Shown: one piece after another, positions 1 to 6,573 of the stretch
Layout: every line of letters starts with the position of its first letter
Position numbering within the stretch: position 1 is the stretch's first letter
Assembly (NCBI GenBank): GCA_007127275.1
Contig: SKZP01000202.1
Location: 1 to 10,000 of the forward strand
Length of the DNA: 10,000 nt
From: Planctomycetota bacterium
GTDB lineage: Bacteria; Planctomycetota; UBA8742; SKZP01
Direction of reading: 5' to 3'
Notes under the pieces: model-generated
What the model saw: the letters and a program-made list of their open reading frames with translations, nothing else
Databases searched by the model: none
What the model was told of the DNA's origin: nothing
Translations under genes and position numbers: made by a program

Positions 1-335
1 AATCGCAGGCCGCCGGTCGCGTAGCCATCCCGCCCGGCGCGCCTTTCTTGCTCGCTTCCACTACCGGGATCGTAGTTTACCTACCGTACCATGTCGAGCC
101 GCAGCGAGCGTATACCCGACACCATCGCGCGTTCGAACGTGAGCGCGGCGACATCATTCAATGCGTCGCGCCACCCGAGAACGGCTCCTCCCTGCGGCCC
201 GTTTCGCGGGGCGTGCTGCGCTGTCGCGTCGCGGCACTCATCGTTGCCCGCAGATGTGGTCAAGTATGGCACAATGCCGTTCGTTCACGAGAACCGTTGC
301 GCCCGCTTCGCGCACCGTTTTTTGCGAGGTCTGCG
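1..335. other. Gene-free leader region before the epimerase gene
   Basis: I see no convincing gene here on either strand. The epimerase frame stays open back to 48, but the extra 96 residues are rich in Arg and Cys, resemble no cupin sequence and lie outside the family's usual N-terminus, so I treat them as untranslated. A weak sigma70-like pair, TTGCCC at 244-249 and TATGGC at 265-270 with a 15-bp spacer, could drive the epimerase gene, but the spacer is short and the match poor. A 10-bp palindrome (CGTTCGAACG) lies at 130-139 with no evident role. Confidence 0.5.
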
Positions 336-1019
336 GTGAAATTGCTTGCCGTCGAGCCGTTGGCCGTTGCCGACGTGAAACTCGTTCGCTTCACACGGAT
401 CCGCGACGAGCGTGGCTCGTTTGCCGAGACATTGCGGCCCGCGCAGGTGGCGTCGCAGCTTACCGGCGCAACGGCCGCTTCGTTTGCGCTGGCGCAGCTT
501 AACGAGAGCACCTCGGTGCGCGGCGTCGTTCGCGGGCTGCACGTGCAATCGCGGCCCTACCAGGGAAAGCTCGTGCGGGCCGTCACCGGGGCCTTTCTGG
601 ATGTGGCGCTAGACATTCGCCGGGGCTCGCCGAGCTTCGGCTGCGCCGTCGTCGCCGAGTTGCGCGAGGACGCGGCGAGCGACGAGGGACACTGGGTCTG
701 GGTGCCGCCGGGCTTTGCCCACGGACTCGTCTTTGACCGCCAAGCCGGCACAGCGGAGTACCTGTGCACAACCGAGTGGTCACCGGAACGCGAAGGCAGC
801 ATCCACATCGCTAGCCCCGAGATTGATTGGTCCCGCGCCGACTCGGCGCTGGCGCAGCGAGTGCGGAACGCGCTCGGCGAGGGGCCGTTGCTCTCACCAA
901 AGGACGCCGCGGCTCCGACGCTCGCGACGTGGCAGTCGCAACACCATGCGGCGGAGTTCGTCTACGACCCGGCGGCGCCGTTCGCCTGCCGTGCCGCAAC
1001 CGCGGCAGATTTCCCGTAG
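336..1019 (+). CDS. rfbC: dTDP-4-dehydrorhamnose 3,5-epimerase-like cupin (RmlC/RfbC family)
   Basis: A cytosolic cupin enzyme of 227 residues. The family epimerises C3 and C5 of dTDP-4-keto-6-deoxyglucose on the way to dTDP-rhamnose or other deoxysugars. Visible family motifs are the N-terminal DERGSFAE, the catalytic-His motif RGLHVQ (His69), the substrate-binding Lys in QGKLVR (Lys78), DVALDIRRGSPSFG, WVPPGFAHG, and LLSPKD, whose Asp190 should be the His partner. The position just before Ser-Pro in the CTTEWSP motif, where the family has its conserved catalytic Tyr, is Trp148 (codon TGG at 777-779). The residues after about 197 form a C-terminal tail beyond the usual family end of about 180 residues. 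I chose the GTG at 336 because GCGAGGT lies 5 bases upstream and homology begins right there. No other rml gene is in view, so the sugar is unknown. The family is clear; the exact reaction is not. Confidence 0.88.
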   Translation: MKLLAVEPLAVADVKLVRFTRIRDERGSFAETLRPAQVASQLTGATAASFALAQLNESTSVRGVVRGLHVQSRPYQGKLVRAVTGAFLDVALDIRRGSPSFGCAVVAELREDAASDEGHWVWVPPGFAHGLVFDRQAGTAEYLCTTEWSPEREGSIHIASPEIDWSRADSALAQRVRNALGEGPLLSPKDAAAPTLATWQSQHHAAEFVYDPAAPFACRAATAADFP

Positions 1020-1030
1020 CGGCGAGCCCC

Positions 1031-1040
1031 CTGTATACAG
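1031..1040. promoter_or_regulatory. 10-bp perfect palindrome CTGTATACAG, possible operator or -10 region
   Basis: CTGTATACAG is a perfect palindrome 12 bp after the epimerase stop and 177 bp before the ArgG-like start. TATACA at 1034-1039 could serve as a -10 box, with the weak TTCCCG at 1011-1016 placed 17 bp upstream. The spacing does not fit an E. coli LexA box (CTG-N10-CAG), and it does not look like an ArgR box. A regulatory role is a guess from position. Confidence 0.22.
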
Positions 1041-1216
1041 TTGTGTTGTCTTTTCGCAACCACCACTACAGCAGCGCTTGAAGGAGCGCCACGCCTGGCG
1101 GTAGCCGGCTTGGGACGGAAGGGGTGGTTGTGGTGGTACGTGCCGCCGAAACGGGATAGCATTCGCCCGCGGCTGTCTCCCTTGCGCATCCCCCGCGACC
1201 GAGAGCGTTTGTTGCC

Positions 1217-2497
<1,281 letters not shown>

Positions 2498-2933
2498 TGG
2501 TTGAGTGGGGCCATCCATCCGGCGGGCTCAATTCGAACTCGACTCGTTGAGACTCGCCGTCGCCAATTCGGACCCGTCGCTCATCCCGACTAACCCTGCG
2601 AAGATGCGGATGGGTGGCGCCTTTCGACTCTTGGGCGAGGATCGTGGGCTTGGAAAGGGACCGTTCCACAACTTGGAGATGCGCGGCGCGACTCCTTGAC
2701 GCACGCGTGAGTGTCGTGGATGATGGTGGATGTCCCTTTGCCGCCGGGTTATGGGGGGTCGCAGCCGCTCGCGCGTACTCGTTTTGCGTTGGGAATGGGC
2801 GGGCGTATAGCAGAGCTTGCGTCGCTTGCTGCGTTGCCTTGCGCAGCGGCAGTGCGTGCGCCGTCTTTCTGCGAGCGTTGACGACGCTTCGTACCGTCCT
2901 TCCTCCGCCGTTCTCACGCAGTTCTGACGAGAA
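2498..2933. other. Gene-free stretch between the ArgG-like and HutU-like genes
   Basis: Short open frames occur on both strands, but none has a recognisable domain, good codon pattern or ribosome binding site. I see no tRNA and no transposon end. A small hairpin, GCTGCG/CGCAGC with an 8-base loop, lies at 2828-2847. The stretch runs into the large inverted repeat at 2934. It most likely holds the promoter and leader of the downstream gene. A degraded gene cannot be excluded. Confidence 0.5.
2784..2811 (+). promoter_or_regulatory. Candidate sigma70-type promoter for the HutU-like gene
   Basis: TTGCGT at 2784-2789 and TATAGC at 2806-2811 are separated by 16 bp, each matching four of six consensus bases. 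A transcript from here would carry a leader of about 255 bases that includes the 2934-3016 inverted repeat. The support is the motif match and position only. Confidence 0.28.
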
Positions 2934-3016
2934 GGCGAGCGGGGGACGAGAGTTTCCCGAGTCTACATGCGTTCGCGAATCCGTTTGACTTGGGGGACTC
3001 TCGTTCCCCGCTCGCC
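2934..3016 (+). repeat. 30-bp inverted repeat with 23-base loop, likely RNA stem-loop
   Basis: The left arm is 2934-2963 and the right arm 2987-3016. The arms match at 26 of 30 positions without gaps, starting GGCGAGCGGGG on the left and ending CCCCGCTCGCC on the right. The four mismatches would be G-U or U-G pairs in a plus-strand RNA, giving a continuous 30-pair stem. The loop (2964-2986) contains the palindrome TTCGCGAA at 2972-2979. Outside the stem, GTTCTGA (2921-2927) can pair with TCAGAAC (3017-3023), leaving a 6-base bulge on the left. No U-run follows, so it is not a classic terminator. Its position 57 bases before the HutU-like start suggests a leader element. Confidence 0.8.
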
Positions 3017-3022
3017 TCAGAA

Positions 3023-3052
3023 CGCATTTCTCATGCGCTGCACGTCAGTGCA
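3023..3052 (+). promoter_or_regulatory. Two small tandem hairpins before the HutU-like start
   Basis: CGCAT (3023-3027) pairs with ATGCG (3033-3037) around a 5-base loop. TGCAC (3039-3043) pairs with GTGCA (3048-3052) around GTCA. Both stems are perfect, they are separated by one base, and they follow the large inverted repeat directly. Between the second hairpin and the ATG at 3074 lies a CT-rich stretch (3059-3073) with no Shine-Dalgarno motif. Together these suggest a structured 5' leader, but the small stems alone could be chance. Confidence 0.4.
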
Positions 3053-3073
3053 TACAAAGCTCTCTCACTCTCC

Positions 3074-4735
3074 ATGACGCGTCCTTACGAGCCCGTACAA
3101 GCCCCGCGTGGGAGCGAGCTTTCCTGCCGTTCGTGGCCGGCCGAGGCTGCGCTGCGCATGCTGCACAACAGCCTGGATCCTGCACTCGCGCGCAATCCCG
3201 AGCACCTCGTCGTGCACGGCGGCGCTGGCCGCGCCATCCGTTCCTGGGAGGCGTTCGACCTGACCAGCGAGGCGTTGCGCACCCTTGAGCCGGACGAGAC
3301 GTTGCTGGTGCAGTCGGGCATGCCGGTGGCCCGCTTCCGCACCGACTTGATGGCGCCGCGGGTGTTGCTCGCGCATTCGATCGTTGTGCCCGCCTGGGCC
3401 TCGGCGGAGGAGTTCCGCACGTTGGAGGCGCGTGGCCTGACCACCGAGGGGCGCATTGCCGCTGGCGCTTGGTTGTACACGGGCCTGCGTAGCTTCTTGG
3501 CCACCGCCTTCGAAGCGGTCTCCGAGCTGGCCGACCAACACTTCGACGGCAGCCTCGCCAGCCGCCTTGTCGTTACGTCTGGCCTGGGGGCCTCCGGCGC
3601 CGCACAGGCCCCGGCGATCAAGATGGCCAAGGGGACCGCGCTGATTGCCGAGGCGGACGCCGCCCGGATTGATGCGCTGCAGACGCTCGGCGTGTTCGAC
3701 CACCGCATGGACGACCTCGACCAGGCGATTGAGATGGCCGTCGGTTTGAAGAGCACCGGCACCGCCGAAGCGATCGTCTGGCATGGCAACGGCGTCGACA
3801 TGCTTGCGCGGCTTTCCGAGCGCGGCGTCGTCCCCGACGTCGTCACCGACATGACCGGCGGGCTCGACTCGGGCGGCACCTACGTGTCGCAAGGGCTCGA
3901 CGCCGCCGAGGCGCAAACACTCGCCGGCTCGAGCCCGCGCCAGTATGAGAGTCAGGCAACCGAGTCGGTCGCCAAGCACCTGCAATTGATGATTGAGTTG
4001 CGCGACGCCGGCGCCATGGCGTTCGAGTTCGGCAACGCGCTGCGCGCCCAGGCGGAGCTTGCCGGCGTAGCCGAGGCCTTCGAGATTCCCGGGTTTTACA
4101 GTGCCTTTGTGCGCCGACGCGTCCTCGAAGGGCGCAGCCCGATTGGAGTCGTTGCGCTGACCGGTGAGCGTGGCGACGTCGACGCCATTGAGGAGAAGCT
4201 CGCCGAGGTCGCCCACGACGACACACGCCTGCTGCGTTATCTCGAGTTGCTGCGCGCCACGCCGATGGGGGAGCAGGGCCTTCCCTCGCAGACGTTCTGG
4301 CTGCGCTACCAGGACCACGTCGCGCTCGGCTTGCAAGTAAACCGCATGGTCCGAGACCAGGACGTACAAGGGCCGGTACTGATTTTCCGCGGGCCGCTGG
4401 ATCCGGGCACGGTGACGAGCCCGTTTCGCGAGACCGAGCAGATGCCGGACGGCTCCGACGCCGTGGCGGACTGGCCGGTCCTTGCCGGCATGCTTGCCGC
4501 GGCCTCCGGCGCGACGTGGGTAAGCCTCGGTCACGGTGGCGGCGCCGGCATCGGCTTCAGCCTGCACAGTTCCGTCGCCATGCTCGCCAACGGCAGTCCC
4601 GAGGCGGACCAGCGCATTGAGCGCGTGCTCACCCAGGATCCTGCCTTCGGGCTGATGCGCTACGCTGCCGCGAAAGACCCCGAAGCCGCCGCCACCGCCA
4701 AAGCCGCACGGCTGCCCCTCTTCGGCGCCTCGTAG
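3074..4735 (+). CDS. hutU: Urocanase-family (HutU-like) hydratase with altered active site
   Basis: A 553-residue homologue of urocanase, the NAD+-dependent enzyme that hydrates urocanate to imidazolone propionate in histidine breakdown. It is co-linear and full length (family about 550-560). Matching blocks include QAPRGSEL, EAALRML, LDPALARNPEHLVVHGG, ETLLVQSG, GSDAVADWPVL and SGATWVSLGHGGGAGIGFS. The start at 3074 puts APRG where the family has it. Key residues differ. The signature FQGLPxRICW reads EQGLPSQTFW, so the Cys is Phe408. GLGGMGGAQP reads GLGASGAAQA (170-179). TDQTSAHD reads TDMTGGLD (258-265). DYGNN reads EFGNA, and the PLFCxGxGPFRW block is replaced at about 348-360. The fold is surely kept, but urocanate is doubtful as substrate. 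Hydratases of this family acting on modified urocanates are known, and this could be another such branch. No hutH, hutI or hutG lies nearby. The symbol names the family only. Confidence 0.85.
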   Translation: MTRPYEPVQAPRGSELSCRSWPAEAALRMLHNSLDPALARNPEHLVVHGGAGRAIRSWEAFDLTSEALRTLEPDETLLVQSGMPVARFRTDLMAPRVLLAHSIVVPAWASAEEFRTLEARGLTTEGRIAAGAWLYTGLRSFLATAFEAVSELADQHFDGSLASRLVVTSGLGASGAAQAPAIKMAKGTALIAEADAARIDALQTLGVFDHRMDDLDQAIEMAVGLKSTGTAEAIVWHGNGVDMLARLSERGVVPDVVTDMTGGLDSGGTYVSQGLDAAEAQTLAGSSPRQYESQATESVAKHLQLMIELRDAGAMAFEFGNALRAQAELAGVAEAFEIPGFYSAFVRRRVLEGRSPIGVVALTGERGDVDAIEEKLAEVAHDDTRLLRYLELLRATPMGEQGLPSQTFWLRYQDHVALGLQVNRMVRDQDVQGPVLIFRGPLDPGTVTSPFRETEQMPDGSDAVADWPVLAGMLAAASGATWVSLGHGGGAGIGFSLHSSVAMLANGSPEADQRIERVLTQDPAFGLMRYAAAKDPEAAATAKAARLPLFGAS

Positions 4736-4862
4736 ATACCGCACATTTGCGGACTCGTAGCCTCCACGGCGGGCGAACGGGCGTCCGGCGACGCAGTCGG
4801 TGCGAGGGGGGCTGAAAAGACGGACGTACCGGCACTCGGGCCGGCGCCCTCTGCTCACTTTT
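4736..4862. other. Convergent intergenic region with small hairpins
   Basis: This separates the two converging blocks. CCGCA/TGCGG with loop CATT (4739-4752) starts four bases after the HutU-like stop but has no T-run behind it. CCGGC/GCCGG (4829-4833, 4840-4844) is followed 14 bases later by six T (4859-4864), too far for a classic terminator. Some bidirectional termination is plausible from position, but no strong terminator is visible. Confidence 0.3.
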
Positions 4863-5783
4863 TTAAGAGACCACCGGTTTTCGCCGCCAAACATAGCGGT
4901 GTAGGGAGGCGCAGCCGAGGCCCAGGGCCGTTGCGGCGGCGCCGAAGAGCAGCCATGTAGCGAGCATCTCCGCAGCGCTCGGCCAGGACGGCACGCTGCC
5001 GACGTAGTCACCAATGATGGAATACGCCGCCTGGCCGTCGGCGCCGTGGTACATGGCGCCGGTGCGGAAGAGATCCGTGCCGAGCATACGTTCCACCCAG
5101 CCGTACATGGGGCTCGTCCAGATGAGCCATCCCATTGCGTCCAGCCGTGTGGTCGAGTCGCTGAGGCGTTCGAGCCACGGGTTGAGCCACAGCACCGAGG
5201 TGCTCCACGCGACACCGCCGAGGCCGACGAACACTTGCGCCGCCGTCGCCGGCACGCGCAGGTAGCGCAGCCCGAGCCAGATCCCCAGCCAAAGGCCTCC
5301 CCAGGCGAAGAAGAACAGCCCGACGAGCGGATACTGTGGCGCAAATCCGTCCGCCGCGGGCCGCCAGAAAAGCGCGAGGGTGAGCGTGGTGACGAGGGCA
5401 AAGGCAACGAGCCAGATAAGTCCGAAAAGTACCACGCGCAGCGTCTCGTCACGCACGTTGCCGGGCGTGTGCAGCGCAAACCGCTCCACGCGGCCACGCA
5501 TGGCGAAGGAAAGTGCCAGTGGCTGCAGCATCACAAGCAGCAGCCCCCAGACACTGCCGAAGGTGATGTTGTCGACGCCTTCGGGGCCGGCCACCGGCGC
5601 AAGCAATCCGCGCACGAGCAGCCACGTCGCGACCGGCAACGCAAGCAAGGCAAGCACCCCGCGCGCCCACGACCGCGCGTTGCGGGCGGGTGCGGGGTTC
5701 GCCACTGCGTGCGCCGGCGCGTCAGCCTCCGCGGGGTGCGCCTCGGCGCTTGCAGTGGTTGTCGTCTCGTTCTCGCTACTCAT
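4863..5783 (-). CDS. Six-helix membrane protein of unknown function
   Basis: A 306-residue integral membrane protein that I cannot assign to a family. A polar N-terminal tail rich in Ser, Thr, Ala and Pro (1-38) precedes hydrophobic segments at about 42-62, 76-95, 115-138, 152-172, 183-200 and 270-291. Between the fifth and sixth segments is a region of about 70 residues with WLIWTSPMYGWVERMLGTD, probably a large loop. The overall look recalls small permease-like subunits, but no ATPase gene or permease motif supports transport. The ATG at 5783 is preferred; a GTG two codons upstream (5787-5789) is possible. Neither has a clear Shine-Dalgarno sequence. It starts 59 bases after the OsmC-like stop on the same strand, so the two may be co-transcribed. 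Confidence 0.8.
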   Translation of the reverse strand: MSSENETTTTASAEAHPAEADAPAHAVANPAPARNARSWARGVLALLALPVATWLLVRGLLAPVAGPEGVDNITFGSVWGLLLVMLQPLALSFAMRGRVERFALHTPGNVRDETLRVVLFGLIWLVAFALVTTLTLALFWRPAADGFAPQYPLVGLFFFAWGGLWLGIWLGLRYLRVPATAAQVFVGLGGVAWSTSVLWLNPWLERLSDSTTRLDAMGWLIWTSPMYGWVERMLGTDLFRTGAMYHGADGQAAYSIIGDYVGSVPSWPSAAEMLATWLLFGAAATALGLGCASLHRYVWRRKPVVS

Positions 5784-5842
5784 GCGCACGAATCACGAAC
5801 GGGGGTTCCCGGCCAAAAGGCGTGCTCGGGCGTCCTACTCGT

Positions 5843-6271
5843 TTATGTGGTTTGCGGCTGTGCCGCCCATTCGAAGCGCACGTCTACCTCGACATTGTCG
5901 CCGAGCGTAAGACTGACGGGGCACTCGCGGGCGGCGGTTTCTAGTTCTTCTCGTGTGGCGGCGTCCGGCTCGGCCGGCAGTTTGAGCACCAGCGGAATTT
6001 GCGCAATGCGCCGGGGCGGCTCGCTGCTCATGCGCTTTTCCAACTCTACGGTTGCGCCGGTCAGATCAAGGCCGTGTTGCTCCGCACGCATGGCGAGGAT
6101 GGTCAACACACAGGTTCCGAGGCCGGCGGCGACAAGGTCGGTCGGGCTGAAGCTCGAGCCGTCGCCGCCGTTGTCCGTCGGCGGCACCGTGCGCACCTGC
6201 GCCCCACTCGGGCCGTGCACCGCCGTGCAGGCGCGCTCGCCATCATAACGTACCGAAACTCCCACGCCCAT
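5843..6271 (-). CDS. OsmC-family protein
   Basis: A 142-residue OsmC-fold protein, of normal family length. Family members use two cysteines to reduce organic hydroperoxides or act as related thiol proteins. Visible are FSPTDLVAAGLGTCVLTILAM with Cys54, and ARECPVSLTL with Cys117, the two conserved cysteines, plus the beta-rich N-terminus (VSVRYDGE) and ending (VEVDVRFEW). The usual Glu of the PxEL motif is Asp45 here. That motif style (SPTDL, LGTC) is nearer the general OsmC-like (YhfA type) branch than classical OsmC or Ohr, so peroxidase activity is inferred, not shown. The start is well supported by a strong GGAGGTG six bases (from GGAGG) before ATG. It is probably followed in one transcript by the membrane protein gene. 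Confidence 0.9.
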   Translation of the reverse strand: MGVGVSVRYDGERACTAVHGPSGAQVRTVPPTDNGGDGSSFSPTDLVAAGLGTCVLTILAMRAEQHGLDLTGATVELEKRMSSEPPRRIAQIPLVLKLPAEPDAATREELETAARECPVSLTLGDNVEVDVRFEWAAQPQTT

Positions 6272-6275
6272 GATT

Positions 6276-6282
6276 CACCTCC
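6276..6282 (-). promoter_or_regulatory. Strong Shine-Dalgarno site of the OsmC-family gene
   Basis: On the minus strand GGAGGTG lies four bases before the ATG at 6271, and a second GAGAGGT lies just upstream. This is by far the best ribosome binding site in the window and fixes the start of the OsmC-family gene. Confidence 0.85.
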
Positions 6283-6573
6283 ACCTCTCCGTTTCACACA
6301 TTCCCAGGCCAAACCCGGGATTTCGAGGGGGCCGGGGGGGGACAGCGGCGCGCAACCCCACCACAGATCCCCTCGCACGTGCCGAAGGGGGAAACGGTGG
6401 CACGACGCGCGCCGGATAAACCTGGGGCTGCCGGTAGCCGCCCGGGGCTTCCCTCGGCGGCCTCATTGGGGCTACACGTTTGCGAGTTCGTCCCCGGCCT
6501 CTGGAGCGCGACTCGGTGGCGCAGCCGCAAGGTAGCGCGGTTCGCGCGTTTGCACGGTTGCACGACAGTACGC
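6283..6573 (-). promoter_or_regulatory. Gene-free leader of the OsmC-family gene with two hairpins and G-runs
   Basis: No credible gene is seen. GCCGCC (6437-6442) pairs with GGCGGC (6456-6461), with an inner GGGG/CCCT pairing. CGTGCC (6378-6383) pairs with GGCACG (6399-6404) around a 15-base loop. Runs of five G (6327-6331) and eight G (6334-6341) lie on the plus strand. The stretch follows the HAD-ECH stop and precedes the OsmC-family start, so it could hold a terminator for the first and a promoter or leader for the second. Neither hairpin has a T-run on either side, and I recognise no riboswitch consensus. Confidence 0.35.

Noticed and set aside
125..146. GTTCGAAC as the T-loop of a tRNA
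   Set aside because: The flanking bases do not form a 5-bp T-stem with a 7-base loop, and no acceptor or anticodon arm can be placed.
48..335. An N-terminal extension of 96 residues on the epimerase
   Set aside because: The sequence does not resemble any cupin, and the GTG at 336 has a good ribosome site exactly where family homology begins.
1031..1040. CTGTATACAG as an SOS (LexA) box
   Set aside because: The half-sites are too close (CTG-N4-CAG rather than CTG-N10-CAG), and no SOS gene follows.
2505..2988. Short open frames between the ArgG-like and HutU-like genes as small genes
   Set aside because: No ribosome site, no domain, and overlapping frames of similar quality on both strands.
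2990..3073. A 28-residue upstream extension of the HutU-like protein
   Set aside because: Its ATG lies inside the right arm of the large inverted repeat, and the family N-terminus fits the ATG at 3074.
3065..5497. A very long minus-strand open frame (about 810 codons) opposite the HutU-like gene and part of the membrane protein gene
   Set aside because: Its composition is Arg/Ala/Gly-heavy with no domain, and it overlaps two better-supported genes. It is the usual antisense artefact of GC-rich coding sequence.
6283..6573. A cobalamin-type riboswitch suggested by GGGAAGCC-like and GGTGGCAC elements
   Set aside because: The conserved GCCACTG B12-box context and the order of elements are missing, and the downstream OsmC-family gene does not fit.
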